A stretch of DNA of 64,000 nt, from contig JAHQIW010000650.1 in NCBI GenBank assembly GCA_019055375.1, positions 1-64,000 on the forward strand, read 5' to 3'. This document shows positions 19,960 through 32,659 of the stretch, one piece after another. The stretch comes from Parelaphostrongylus tenuis. Its lineage: Eukaryota > Nematoda > Chromadorea > Rhabditida > Metastrongylidae. Each line of letters opens with the position of its first letter. Positions within the stretch are counted from its first letter, which is position 1. The notes under the pieces are model-generated. The model did no database searches and had not been told where the DNA came from. It saw nothing but the letters and a program-made list of their open reading frames with translations. Both the position numbers and the translations under genes were made by a program.

Positions 19960-22900
19960 CCGGCCTCTTTGAATATATGGAAGCCGATAGTTGGTAAATC
20001 AAACCGTGAAAGACCGTTTTATCGAGCTTTATTGCCATATACGCATAAGTCACGCCAAAATGTTTTCACACTGATTTTGAAAAACGACATTCAGTTCTTT
20101 ACTTTTGCACTTTTCTCTCTTGGACTTTATTCAGATCGCAGAAGCATTTCGAGAGATCAATAATTTCGTGCTTGCAAAAGAGAAATAATTAAAATCCTCA
20201 TTTTGGCGGGTAGTACTGTGAAATGGAAATTGGACCGATTGTTTTAAGGAAAATGGCGACATCAATTATTATGTTTTATTCAGACAGTATATATTGGGTA
20301 TCTCTTGTTGGCTATACGAAAACACGAAGTTCGTGAAAAAACTTATTCATTTGGCTGACGTTTCAACGCGTCTTGTCTTCAAAACCGGTTGATCCGAGCC
20401 GATGCTCCACAGTCGTTCGTCTACTTTCCAACTTATCATTTAATGAGTTGCTCTATAATTCCTTTCGCATTTTGTCGCCATTGTTAAATCAACTATTGCT
20501 AATTAGCCCGTTCGAGATGGTGGTTACCTGTGCCGGTACACCACTGTTCAAGAACCTTCCTTTGCTGGACAGAACTATTTCTTCGAACTTCATTCGCAAT
20601 CATTCGTAAACTTAGATCTCGGTAGCTTCAAAATGTGTTCGTTTTCTAAAGAGACTTTATTGTGGCGTTGTAACAGCGCAAATGGAATGGTTCTCGTTTG
20701 CTATGTTTTCTCTTGTTGATTGTCTTTTGTTAAATTCCTGGTAGTCATTCGAGAGTCCGAATTTCAACAATTCTGGCGCTAAATTTTCCAAATAATACAT
20801 ATGGGACTCTGTGAGAGCAAAAAGAAGATCACGTTTTGCATACAAAGTAGTCCGTCATTCGAAATCTGCATAGAGATTATTGGTGTTGCTAAGTAAAGCT
20901 TATGTGTAGGAGGAACTTTATTGGTACACAAAGATAGAAAACCATAAGGAAACTTTTGTTAAATACTTTTAGTACCAGCAACTACCACGTGTCAAAAAAA
21001 AACTCTAAGTTCCTATGCGAAATCACATCTTTGAGGAAGGGCAGCATTTTTAACCGTTAATGAGTATTTTCTACCTATTTTATCTATGTTTTTAGAGTCA
21101 TCCGATAGCTTGAGAGGCGTCAGTTTCATCACCAAGCTCGTTGAGTAAGAAGACAAATTCAGTATGCTCTAGTGGCAAAAAGAAGATACCGTTTTGCTTT
21201 CTATGCAGTTGATCCGTTATTTAACTCCAAGACGGGCTTTGTTAGCAGTTATAGAGCAAAATTATTCTAAGAAAGCTCTTGCACGAAAAGATATATTGTT
21301 ATCAAGAGGACTTCTATAAGTCTAACTCGTGTAAAAATGACGCCCAGTTATTTTGGGGATTTCTACTTTTCAATCCGAATGTATCACCCTCAAAAGCAAC
21401 GCATTCCTAACTCTTATATCAAATTTCTTTCGATAATATTATAAGATTGTAATTCGAAAACATATTTTCTACTATGTATGATCATTGAAAGTAACTTATC
21501 TGTAAAGGGCTTTAATAAGTTGTCGAGGTGAGCTTTGATACAGTACGTATTCATCACTTTGTGGAGTGAATCTCTAAAGAACTTCACTTAAAAACTCAAA
21601 TATTTTAACATGTTGACAACGACGTTGAAATTCTGCGCGGCGGCTACAATGACGTTATGGTAGTTTTCTAACGAGATGTGAAATTTTATCGCCACTAAAG
21701 GAAATTTCATCGCCAGTAAATGGTAAAATATGAGAGAAGAGACATAGATAAAACTATTTGTGGTAGGAACAATGGCGATACTTCCTCCTAAAACCTCGGA
21801 TTCCAAGGAAAAAGTCACATAGCTGAAAAAAACGCGATGTTTTAATCAGCTATTGAACATTTGCTTTGCTGTCTTATGCATATTCACTCATATTTCAATC
21901 ACATCTATCTTTTATTTTTCAAACTGGCAACTCCTCGTTCCTACTCTTTGTCGCAAATGAATAAAAATCAATTAATGAATCACTTTATCAGTTTGCCATT
22001 TTGAAATGAAAAATTACGAAGAAGTCTTCCAGTTTTGACATTAATCCATTTCATAATATACCCAAATTCATGATAGTGATTGAAAATGAAAACTCGTTCA
22101 ACTGTCTGTCAAAAATGATGGTGCACACTGCGTGCGATGCCATTTCATCAAAAACCCTCAATATTTTCTCCATTATCAGTGAACCCCTCGAATAAGAGCC
22201 TATTTTTACAAAGAGACTTCGTTCTATCGCTTTATGGATACTAACTTCTTATTATTCACGTTTGTTTTGTCTTACCACCAAACTTTAATGCGGTGATTTT
22301 GACATTGAACACTTGCACCGTTTACGCCCAATATGTGTTCCTTTTAGTTGATTGCCCTCAAGACAACTTCATGCTTTGGATCAGACTTCCATTTCTCCTA
22401 AGAACTTTATAGTAACCATATCCAGGTGGTAGTATACGTTCAACAATAATACAGACTTCCTTGTTGCTCACCTGCTTACGATGTGTAGCACTTTCACCAA
22501 TGGGAATAATCCTCCACCGCATTATTTGTTTCAGCCTCCACCCTACCACGTTCAAACAAAAGTTTGTGTCTTCTACTCTTTCATTTATCTTGATGGAACT
22601 ATTTTTTATCACACATAAGCCTCGTTAAATTCAACAAATTATTCATAGTTCGCGGATGCGAGGAGGAGTCAGATAGTTCTGCGTTACGGAACATCTCTGA
22701 GCAGAAAGCATATTGCGTCTAAAGGATTTTTTCTAACAGAATGTTTCAAATACCAGGAAAATGTAAGGTGTGTTGCGCGCTGCCTTCGAAGACGTATTCC
22801 TCATTAAATTCTATTCGATTACACCTCTTGCACTATCTTGGGAGGTTTGTCTACGGAAGTGGTAGATTGAGCAGATTGCTAGTCATTTTGATCTCTCCGC

Positions 22901-25750
22901 GCTCCGAGGAATTGATAGCCTTCGGAGCTACAGCAACGCTAAACCACGTCCTATTCAATCACTTCGAGGGGCGCTGATGAACAGGTAATTGATGAGTGAT
23001 CAACGAAGGTGTCGTCGTCCAAAATCTTACCCTACTTTTTGATGACGAATGGAGGTGTCCAAGGCCAGATGGCCAGGTACAGGTAACCTATCTATTTCTA
23101 CAAACTGCGCACACCCCATGTTTTGAAATTGATCGTGGAACAGACATGCATCTGTGGCGATGACAGCGACGATGAGTGGGAAAAGACGGTCTCATTCTCA
23201 TAAGATATAAAAGAGAAGTGAGTAGTAAGAGTTGGAAGTAAACTCATTTTTGTAGCTCAAGTAGGAGAAAAGACCAAGTGAGGTGAGGGGATTGAAGATA
23301 AAGCTTTTCCGTTGGAAAATCTCGCTCTCCTGTGACAATAAAGTGTCCCGTTTTATCTAAATTCCATATAACTGCCACAGAACCTTCGGTAAAGTTCAAA
23401 CAATGAACTAATTATCCCAAAGGCTAGACGTTTTTTCATGTTTGTATTACGCACTGAGAAAGCTTTTTCGTAAATCAAGTTCAGTATTAGAATCTCTATT
23501 TGTCTACCGATCGAGAGACTACTAATAGTCTACTGAAAAGCAGAAAGTTCAGTTTAATGTACTTTTTGAAGAAGTGCTCCCAAATTTGATCAATACGAGC
23601 TCTATCGCTACTTACTCAGGCTGCGTACTATAACTCTCTCCAAATATGTTCCTTTACGGGTTCCACATTGTCAAATGCGTTTTTGAATTAATTTCACATA
23701 AAATAGGCGATGAAAATGCGCAGTAAGGGCTAGAAATATGATTTTCTCAAGGATGTACCTTTCGAATCGAAAGTGGGGAATCTACATGCTATAACTGTGT
23801 TTCCCCAATAAGTAATCTTTACCTTCACAACAATATATTTGCCCAAAAATCAAAATTTAATTGGGCCAAAAAGCGCCAGTGTAAAGTTAAGACAACGCGA
23901 CATCCAGTTCAAAAGCAAAACGTAGTCTTCTTTTCACATATTACACCACAATAAGAAGGTTTTTGTACAAACCAAGCCCAGTGGAAAAATCTAAATTTTT
24001 CAGCTATTGATTGATTACTGATAGTTTGGTGAAAATACTCTTCTGGTTGAAAAAGGCAAGGAAACACGATCACACTTCACAAAATGTAACTGTAGTTCGC
24101 ATAAATCGTAATAAAAGTGTGAACATTTTGGGCAACTAAGCGTTTTTTTCTACTAGAAATAAGTTTATAGAAACTCTTGTAGTAATGTTCAACACTCTAT
24201 AACGGCAAAGTTTTCTAAAAGCAGAATTTTGTCATAAGAAGCAAAAAAATTCTTATGTGACGTTGAAAAAAGAAGTCTGCTTGCAAAACGATCTCTTTTT
24301 TTTGTTAGTAAAACGTGCTGAAAAAATCATTTCACAAGGAAAACTCAATAGCAAAATAGGCATTTGTCATACTTTTAAATGACTAAAAAACATGGATGAA
24401 AAAAAAAGAAACGAAGTTATATAACAGATGGAAATATGTTTCCTTTAAAAACTACGTGCTTTTCTCGTAAAACACAGATGATTTTTTGATACACGGGCAT
24501 TCTCTTAAATATAAAACGTTATAGATAGGAGTCATTTGTGCCATATTCCATCATATCATCATGATCATATCCCCTCAGTGCCAGATTACCAAACAATTTC
24601 CCAAATTTCCAATGCAAGCGTGATAATGGAGACTCCCCGCCCATGCGGTGTGCGGTGTGAGCTAATAAGAGCTCAGGTCGTTATCAACGTGTTAATCTAG
24701 CTCGTTTTTAATAGTTTTCACCTTTTGATAAATCATGAGGTAAACTGAGTTAGAGTATTTGCATAGGTGAGCTATGGGTGAAGGTATATTTCTACATGAG
24801 ACGTCGTTTCTGAAATCACTAAATGGATATTCAGGGCTGTTTACTGGCCGTTGACCCTTTTTGGGTGCCCTATAGGGCTTTTGGGATTTTTCTGACACCG
24901 CACATGAATTTTTGAAAGGGAATTTTTTGCTAAACAAAATTTCACACCACATCCTTGGTAATAGTTCAGAACCTAAATCTCGAGAAATTGAAAAATGTAC
25001 TTTTCTTTCAGAACGACTTTTTACAGTACTTCAGTACTATAAAAAATAGTGTTTAACATGTGCCTTGCTCTATTGTGCGCATTTCGCAAGACGAAGCTCA
25101 TCTTCTGACCCGACAGTAAACAAAGATTGTTCCAAAACTTCCATGCAAAGAATTAAAAAACTCGGCAAAACGATAACAACTCGGACAATACGGGAATCCG
25201 CACGATAACGTGCAACGCGGGTGAAACACAATTTTGTCATTACTGTTACTGGACTATATAGAAAATTTTTGACAACAATACATTTTCAAAATCTTCAAAG
25301 TTACACTGTCGGACGATTACCACCACTCTAAAGAAAGATCTTTTCCCTTGAGAAAAATTGCGCACGACAACGCGCATCGCGTTTGAAACGAACTTTATTT
25401 CTCCTTCTACAGGCTTTGAGAAGGCCTGCCAGACAACAAGCTCGCTATAATATTTCCGAAATATTTCAATTATTTGAGCCTTGACTGATTACTAGAATTC
25501 TACTAAGAAGTATTTGTCCAACAAATTGAGCTTTACAAATATCTGTGCAATAACAGGAAAAGCCGATTATTTCTCATTTCACCATCTCCTTAGAAGTGTT
25601 ATAATGTAACACCGCATATTCAAGAAGCTTAGTAATCTGTAAGACTACAAAGCTCGAAAATATCACCCATAGCGGAGAAGCGTGCGACCACTACACGACA
25701 AAAATTACCCTTTCGCAGCCTCTATACCTCACGTTGCAGAAAGAGCATTA
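19960..25750. other. Long AT-rich repeat region without a recognisable gene
   Basis: I find no frame above 96 codons and no splice-consistent gene. The region is studded with short dispersed-repeat blocks: GCAAAAAGAAGATCAC (20817), GGCAAAAAGAAGATACCG (21175), TCATCCGATAGCTTGAGAG (21099) and similar blocks elsewhere. A degenerate minus-strand hammerhead-like string occurs at 20353-20390 (reverse complement TTTTGAAGACAAGACG ... GAAACGTCAGCC). Everything else appears to be decayed repeat DNA. Confidence 0.5.
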
Positions 25751-25761
25751 GTGGAGCGACG

Positions 25762-25825
25762 GTCTCTGCCGTGCAGTGGTAGTAGATGCCCGCCATGGGT
25801 AAAACAACGATTCGATTCCAGGCTA
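25762..25825 (+). pseudogene. tRNA-like fragment
   Basis: GTGCAGTGGTAGTAGATGCC resembles a tRNA A box and D arm, and ACGATTCGATTCC a B box and T arm, at roughly tRNA spacing. The acceptor stem does not close and the anticodon arm is not clean, so this is a tRNA-derived SINE head or tRNA pseudogene rather than a working gene. Confidence 0.4.
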
Positions 25826-25829
25826 ATAC

Positions 25830-27790
25830 TCACAATTTTGCATAACACTCAGCATCTTTGAATTTTTTACTGATGTTTTTGTTTACCAGCAGGTGACAAA
25901 TTGCGGCCGTTCAACAAAATGTGTAGCATGAGGGTTAAAGCAGATGATTAGACTCGAAAAAGCTACTGTCTTGCTCGAACCTAACAACGCAGCATCTCCA
26001 AAACATGCAGGATTTTGGACGACACACAACAATTTTTTCTTTGATAGATCGACGAAGGAGTTTATATAATTGCACATTTATAGTCAAAATAACGTTTTTG
26101 GTAAATATATATTTCACTGATATGTGAAATGCAATCGCATTTCATGACATGTACTCTTGTCCCTTACTTTTATTCCGGAAAAAAGCTTTTGCACTAGACT
26201 AATGATAATAATTCGATAACTCGATAACAGAGTAACGTAACACTAGAGTTAATTTCTGAAATAACTTTCACAGTATGATCTACCAACAGACTGAAGATTA
26301 CGTTCCACGCTCGAAGCGCGTTGTTCCGAGCTCACAGTGGAATTTTGTTTTTCTCAGTTCTAAAAAGTTTTTTCTTGCAATCAAAAACGAAGAATAATTG
26401 TAAAAACCTTCTTGCATACATTTATAATTAGAAGAACTCCCAGTTGTGATATAAATCCGCACTTTGAATTCGATTCGAAACAACAGTCCATATAAGAACA
26501 ACTTCCTTCACAATGCGGCAATGAACAGAGTTCATATCTGTCTAAATGTGGATTTGTACAAATAATTGCTACTCATGAGACACTCGAACAAAGTCGCTCC
26601 CATAACTTTATAGAAGTCTGGCTCTTGAAGTGCATTAATCTCGGCAAATTCATAGGTCTTATAGTGAAGTGACGTCTCATTTGAACGCGACGTGAGATTT
26701 TTGACGATAATTAATTAATTTTTGTGATTATTTGACCATACTTCAGCCACAAGTAGCGTTGTTATGCCTATTTCATCAAACTTTACCATCTACTAACAAT
26801 TAGACCTCTTTCAGTGGCAATAAAATTCCAAATTTCTTTAGAAAAGTACCACCATGTCATGGTAACGTGCCGCACTCGCCGAGAGATCCGCCGCATCAAA
26901 AATCAACGTGCGACTCAGAAAGTTAAAGTGAAGTGTATAGAGCAGTGGTTTTAGGTATCCTGTAATGCACACATGGTTTGAGTTAATTCCAGTTCAAGTT
27001 TGACCTCATCTTCGCATTTTCGCTGGAACCGATTTTTTTATGGTTTGTGTATAGATACCCGTCGATGTGTAAGAGAACAAAATCACTGTTATGATGAATA
27101 ACTGTGATTAGATAAGCAGTTTGTAGACTAAGTAAATAGACAGTCATTCATATTTGCGAAGTTTGATAAAATCGTAAGTTCAGTATAGACCCTAGTATAG
27201 AGTATTTGAAGCTGACGCTCCTCCTAATAGGCGATTAACCACTTCAAACCACAGTTGAGATCGCAGCACCCAGTGCGATTAGCACGAAACATAGGATTTT
27301 CGTCATTTGATTGAGGGTCTTTCTCCTTAAGAAGATAGATGGGTTCGTGCATTGAAGTGATGTCCACTATTACCTCTGATCATTTGTTTTTGGTGTTCAT
27401 AAAACCCCTATATGTGAAGCGAACAATGAGAAATTAGAACGCGATGAATAGTTTGTCAGAAGCTACTGAACACTCAATTCGATGCCCATTTATTAATAAT
27501 TTTCAACATTATAACATTATCTCTCAATCGAGTGTTTCTTCATACTTCGTTATAGAATCCGATATAGCCTTTAAAATGTTTTAACCTTTGGTGGCAGCGT
27601 ACTATTGTTCAACATTCTCATCTCCATCATAGAAGGGGGGATCTCTGATGGTGGCGATGTTGGCAAAGCGTACGTAACCAAAAACCAAATGTAACGTGAC
27701 AACCTTGAAAAAGGCTAAACCTTTCTCAAAAACTATGTTCTTAACGATTATGGAATACTAGTTCACTTGACGAGTTGGGACCTGCATAGA
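25830..27790. other. Stretch without a recognisable gene
   Basis: AT-rich spacer with frames of at most 67 codons, none with a recognisable feature. Confidence 0.45.
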
Positions 27791-27796
27791 TTTGAA

Positions 27797-28193
27797 AACA
27801 AATTTCATTATGCTAGACAATCATTTTTTGAGCCACGCATGTGGTCTGTTATATAAGGGCTGACTTATAGAGCCCGATACACGTGTTTCAACCTTGGCGA
27901 GCGTGGTCTTTAGAAAACACCCGAAACGATAGGTATGATATATTAGCGATACCAGCGAAGAGCAATCGAGTGTACAACACTGTTTGTTCAGTGACATCTT
28001 CACTGGACTTACAGCGTAAAATGTTAGCCGTCGCCTACTCTCAGTAGGGACTGAGCGCCTCGAGAGGATTGGCTAAAGCCGTCCGGCTGATGAGACCGTT
28101 AAGGTTGAAACACGTGTAGGGCTCTATAAGTCAGTCCTTATACAACAGACCACATGGGTAGCTCAAAAAATGATTATCTGGCATATTGAAATT
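27797..28193 (+). mobile_element. Inverted-repeat element carrying a hammerhead ribozyme
   Basis: The left arm (27797-27895, reverse complement) and the right arm (28103-28193) match over about 90-100 bp: AAGGTTGAAACACGTGTA, CTCTATAAGTCAG, ACAGACCACATG, GCTCAAAAAATGATT and GAAATTTG occur in both. The arms include the 3' half of the hammerhead, so a full ribozyme lies on the plus strand at 28077-28123 and a half site on the minus strand. No open frame is present. Outside the arms GAGCGTGGTCT blocks occur, as in the 7.7-kb element. Confidence 0.65.
28077..28123 (+). ncRNA. Hammerhead ribozyme
   Basis: The core CTGATGA (28087-28093) is the textbook form. Stem II is GACC/GGTT (28094-28097 with 28103-28106) with a GTTAA loop. 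GAAA is at 28107-28110. Stem III is the palindrome ACACGTGT. The cleavage triplet is GTA, cutting after A28118. Stem I is weak next to the core: only AGCC (28077-28080) with GGCT (28120-28123) pairs, leaving a six-base bulge, so activity is doubtful. Confidence 0.62.
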
Positions 28194-28280
28194 TGAGCGT
28201 GGTCTCAAGAATACACTCAAAACGAAAGGTAGAATACAAATATATTCTATTGTGCTATGGGCATTATCATCCATTTTTAT

Positions 28281-29340
28281 TAGGTTGGAAAGAAAGTTCT
28301 GGGACACTTGCAAAAATTGAAAATTTGTGGATAAATTCCAAGTAAAAACAATTATGACTACTCTTCAAAATAATGACCATCATTTTCTACGACTTTTTGC
28401 CATCGGTCCGCCAAGTTTCGAATCTGGTCGAAATCGATCATTCCTTCGATTTCCAACCAAGGAACTCTTGACATTTTTCTTCGACTTCATCAAAAGATTC
28501 AAATCTCCGACCATTCAAAAAGTGCTGCATTGATGGGGAAAAGGCCAAAGTCAATTAGAGCGCATTTTGGACTGCAGGGGAATGCGGCAGAACCCCGACT
28601 CCCTTCAATTCTCGAACTTGTCTTTGGTTTTTTTGGCGGTGTGTGGTCTGGCATTGTCTTCCTGCAACAAAACTCTTTTTCATATGATCAGAGCCGGGTA
28701 CTTCTCCTTAAGCTTCTCGTAGACTTGACCTAATTGCTCACAATAGAGCTCGGCGCTGATGGACTTGTCTTTCGGAACCAACTTAGGACGCACAATTCCT
28801 TCAAGATTCCACCAAACACAGATTATGATGATTTTGGCAAATCGGTTGTGTTTGGAACTGACGGCGTAGCTTGGCCCTTCTTAACCCACTACTTGTCGCG
28901 ATTGTGGCTGACCACCAGGTCGCAACACCCCTCGTTTAAAGTCACAGTGGCTCTTCAAAATCGGTCATTCAGTGGAGCGCTGAGCAGTTAGCGGCGAATT
29001 TCGACTCTTCTGTCGGCTTGTGCTTCAATCAGTTCGTGCGTGCCTTGTCGTGGCTTCTTGCAGACTAAGTTTAGTTGGTGAAGACGAGTTAGCGCAGTTG
29101 TATGAAGAAATCAAGTTTGGTTGCCAATTTGTGAACACTTGACGACAGAACATCTTCCAAAGCACCTATCGTTTAATCTTCGATGTTCGACTCTGTTAGA
29201 TGTCGTGAACAATTGATTGCAAGGTCAACATCTCCGGCATTGAGAAGCGGTGAAAACAGCGTTCAGCAGCAAATTTGCTTGTTGTGTCTTCCCCTTCAAC
29301 TTAATAGAACTCATCGACTGCAGCTCGCTGTGAAAGACGT
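28281..29340 (-). pseudogene. Mariner transposase relic
   Basis: The left end TTAGGTTGGAAAGAAAGTTC (28282) looks like a mariner inverted terminus. On the minus strand, in several frames, come RLHQLNLVCK, EAQADRRVEI, PLNDRF, WVKKGQA, NRFAKI, VWWNLEGIVRPKL, the LLQEDNARPHTA catalytic block and RNLADRWQK. The residues around the TGDEKW catalytic motif have changed (TLNEG), and stops and shifts are frequent, so it is dead. I could not place the right terminus. Confidence 0.8.
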
Positions 29341-29484
29341 TTTCTTCAATAGTGACGCAATAAAATACAAACTTTGATTGTACCGTTGTACATGGCGGAG
29401 GCTTGTAACAAAGTGGAAATAAAGACGATTATCTAGGCCTTCAGTGGGAAAATCTCACAAATAAAACTGTAATATTCCCATGAT

Positions 29485-29809
29485 ATGCATGAAAATAAGA
29501 GCGCATGTGGCGCAGTGGTTAGAGGTGCTCTGCGTCGCACACGAGGTCAATGGTTCGATCTCGCGCTCATGGCTCACCAAGCCATCCATCCCTACGGGGT
29601 CGGTAAATTGGTACCAGACAGGTCTCAGACTTGTCTGAGGGATAAGCAGCACTGACTTGGTTCAGCGGGCGGCCTCCGCGAGTCATTGTAAAGGCCAGAT
29701 ATGCATTCAGTCACCTCAAACGAAGTTAAAAATTGAAGTCGAATGCATGGCGCATCCCTCAGGGATTGATCAACGTCGAGAGCTTTATCCTTTTTTTATG
29801 CATGAAAAT
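29485..29809 (+). mobile_element. tRNA-derived SINE (family 1), full length with target duplications
   Basis: The SINE occupies 29497-29797 (301 bp) and is flanked by perfect 12-bp direct repeats ATGCATGAAAAT (29485-29496 and 29798-29809). It starts with a tRNA-like head: A box TGGCGCAGTGGTTAGAGG, then B box GGTTCGATCTC. A body follows with CACCAAGCCATCCATC, GTCTCAGACTTGTCTGAGG and GGCGCATCCCTCAGG, ending in a T run. Perfect target duplications indicate a fairly recent insertion compared with the copies at 3730 and 39510. Confidence 0.85.
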
Positions 29810-29879
29810 TATCTCATGCTTATCAAAGTGACCCAGAACTTTCTTCCCGACCGTAGTATTTTATATTACTGATGAACGC

Positions 29880-31010
29880 GCTGTGAAGTTCAAACAACAT
29901 AGTATCTACTTGGCCACGATGTGGTGGCTCATAAGTATACTCTCAACTGTATATGTATAGTAACCGCAGCTGTTCAATAGTGCTAAAATCTCAGTAAAAG
30001 GCAGGTCTTGGCAAGAAACCTTCTCGATTTCAACTAGCAAATTAGAGATATTATATTTGTTACGCGTCACACTTAATCATACGTCGAACAGGCATCGATG
30101 GAAAACATGGAGAGGTGGGATGAGAAACACAGCTTTGCAAACTTTGTTATAGATTACTCTCACATCTCAGATTTCTTAAAAAAAATTGTAAGCCATGTGT
30201 TGAAGAAGTTTGTGAAATGCTTTGAAAGCTTCGCTAGCTTTATTTGTTCACGATCACAAGAGAAAAAGAGTTGAAAAGGGATACCGAGTCAACCTAGCAA
30301 ATGCGAAATCACACTGAGTGCATGTGTAGTATAAGGCAAATCTGATCACTACTTGTCGATAGGCTTTTATTCTAATTGACGAAGTTCACTTTACATGTTA
30401 ATGATGTAACACACTCAGTTTAAAACTACAACATCTCATTGAGATCGTAGAAACTCTTATGCACTGAGCCGAAACTTGTCCACTAGTAGCATATTCACCT
30501 AGCCTGGTCACTCAATGTGGAAGCTGGCTTGACATTCCCTATTTGAACAGCCCGGTAGAGGTCAACAACTGCACTTGACAGCGCAGAATTTGAACTATAG
30601 TGATCTCCTAGTAAAAGTATGATGACCCGTGCTTTTGCCAGGTGTCCATACTGAAGACTGACAGTGATAAGATTGAATTGCTCGTTTGAAGATATCACTC
30701 GAAGTTTAATCAAGTTACAAATTGAATGAAGAGTTGTAATAGTCAATTTTAAGTTAGAACTGGCACCAGTGGCGCAGTAGCAATGAAGTTACTGGTTAAG
30801 GCAACGCCTTGGTTGAATCTCGCATCAAACAAAAAATTGAACTCGATGAATCATTCGAATACGAGTTGTGTTACAATCTGTCCAATACGTTTTGAAACAA
30901 AATGTAGAATTCGAATCTCTTGTATTCAACCGATTGTGATGTCTGAGAAATTTGACCAGACTCTGGAAATAGGATTCTCTTTTGATAATAGAAAACAGGC
31001 TCCACGAACC
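29880..31010. other. Spacer upstream of gene 31104
   Basis: No gene is seen. A tRNA-like string GGCACCAGTGGCGCAGTAGC near 30763 is probably another SINE head fragment. Confidence 0.45.
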
Positions 31011-31012
31011 AT

Positions 31013-31095
31013 CTAATTCCCTCTTCGCTGAACATAACCCCGCCTACTATGTTTATATACATCATTGTAAAGAGACAACTCTTTGAACAACCGAA
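31013..31095 (+). promoter_or_regulatory. Shared family promoter, gene at 31104
   Basis: ATAACCCCGCCTACTATG (31035), a TATA box GTTTATATAC (31051-31060), then ATCATTGTAAAGAGACAAC. Spacing from the TATA box to the ATG is about 50 bp. Confidence 0.7.
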
Positions 31096-31103
31096 TCTGA
31101 CTG

Positions 31104-31503
31104 ATGAGCAGCATCGTCTTACTTCTCGCTTTTCTTCTAATGTTTACCGTTCAAACGAAAGGACAATACTACGGTCGTAATCCATTCTTCGGCGGCTTCA
31201 ACCCATACGGCATTTTGGGCCCCAATCCCTACGGTGGCTTCGGCAGTAACCCATATGGCGGTTATGGCTATAATCCCTACGGCGGCTTCGGCAGTAACCC
31301 ATTTGGCGGCTACGGCTATAATCCATACGGCTTTGGCGGCTCTTTAAGCAATTTGTTCGGCGGTGGTGGACAAGGTGAGCTATACTTGGTTTTGGTTCAG
31401 ATTTTCAATTCCTTTTCTCTAACCACTTATAGGCGGCTCCTGGCAAAACGCGTTGAGAGGAGCAGCAACTGGTGGACTTCTTGCAGCTTTATTGGGAAAG
31501 TAA
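31104..31503 (+). CDS. Secreted Gly/Tyr/Asn/Pro-rich repeat protein, two exons
   Basis: Exon 1 is 31104-31374 and exon 2 is 31433-31503, with a 58-bp intron (GTGAGC ... TTATAG) in phase 1; the product is 113 aa. The signal peptide MSSIVLLLAFLLMFTVQTKG is followed by QYYGRNPFFGGFNPYG. Four or more tandem units then follow, of the types GGFGSNPYGGYGYN and PYGGFGSNPFGGYG. A linker FGGSLSNLFGGGGQ leads into exon 2, which encodes GGSWQNALRGAATGGLLAAL and a final LGK. The 140-codon open frame running past 31374 is read-through of the intron; the conserved splice sites argue against it. It appears intact. Confidence 0.9.
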
Positions 31504-31606
31504 AGCAAGATGGTCCAAGTTCATAGAAAGTATAGTGATTCTATGCTTAATCAATTCCCTCGCATCATCTATTATTTATTCAAGATCGCTCCTATGCTAC
31601 CACTGT

Positions 31607-31612
31607 GATAAA
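31607..31612 (+). terminator. Possible variant poly(A) signal, gene at 31104
   Basis: GATAAA about 105 bp after the stop, at the same place as AATAAA in paralogs. A non-canonical signal, so only tentative. Confidence 0.35.
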
Positions 31613-31619
31613 GTTTTCC

Positions 31620-32500
31620 ATTTCGCTTTTTGACTCAAATGTTTTCCAACAGAGTGGTTATGGACTACCTTTTGCACTCGATTGACGTTATAATGTGTTC
31701 AAGAGTGTAATTTCTCAACTAATGCGTCCACTTTACAGTTGCCTCATTCTAGGCAATGTTTTTTTTTTCGATACAGTATGAATAGGACATCTCTTAAGGT
31801 AATTGAGATGACAAACAAGTGAATTGTTTTTGATGCCAAAAAATATTCTCCATAATCAGAAGAAATTGCACAACATTATTGCCTGATATATAAATCCCTA
31901 TGATAAAAAGATTTTCACGTTTTAACTGAGCACTTTCGGCATTTGTAACTCAAAAGGACACTTTTAGATAGTCATCTCTTGATAACCCAAGCAATTATAT
32001 CACCGCTAAATCTCCACTGTGGTACACTAAGGTATCGAACTTTATGGAATGATTCATCTTTGTGTAAAACTGCATTCCAATTTTTTTTTTCAATCCGGAA
32101 CTATTTCGTCATTGGAACACATTTTTTAATCCTATGAGAACAATGCTTTTACCAGTTTTTAATTGATTTTTGATGACTATTCGATAGCTTGAATCTTTCC
32201 GATTTCAACACCACAGATAGTTTAGCCTTTTTTAAGCGCTTTGGTATTGCAAATAGGATTACATTTTATACACGACACACATTTTTGCCTGGCTAGGGCT
32301 CGTAAATGTTCTTTCAAAGAACTATCAATAGTTTTGTGACGCACAAATAATGATGATTGTTAAGATAGACATGGCCGTCTTCATAGAGCTCTGAAAAACG
32401 AAAAGCGATCGCGCCTCGCATTCTGGAGATCTTCTCAAAACTCAGGTCCAGTCCTCATAGAAGATATATTTGGCAATATAAAGTGAAACTAAAAGCTTAG
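31620..32500. other. Stretch without a recognisable gene
   Basis: 3' flank of the 31104 gene with a decayed family block (TTGACGTTATAATGTGTT near 31680), then dispersed repeat blocks such as ACTATTCGATAGCTTGAATC (32167). Confidence 0.45.
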
Positions 32501-32509
32501 AGGGAGGAG

Positions 32510-32650
32510 GACAGTGACCAAATGGTTGTGCTGTTCGTCTCTGGGCAACCTGACGCTGATCCCCACTCGCCAACATTCGAATGCTAGGAACACTGCGATC
32601 CACAAAGTGAAATGTGATTGCGGATTGTGTAAACAAACAAAAGAATAATA
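32510..32650 (+). mobile_element. tRNA-derived SINE-like fragment
   Basis: GTGACCAAATGGTTGTGCTG (A-box-like) is followed at tRNA spacing by CATTCGAATGCT (B-box-like) and ends in an AAACAAACAAAAGAATAAT tail. The tail resembles that of the family-2 repeat at 18690, but the head differs, so the family assignment is open. Confidence 0.5.
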
Positions 32651-32659
32651 TTAATTCAA

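Noticed and set aside
25762..25825. Functional tRNA gene
   Set aside because: A and B boxes are recognisable, but the acceptor and anticodon stems do not pair, so it is listed only as a tRNA-like fragment.
31104..31526. Single-exon 140-aa reading of the 31104 gene
   Set aside because: The donor GTGAGC and acceptor TTATAG are at the same places as in paralogs, and splicing restores the conserved GAATGGLLAALLG tail.
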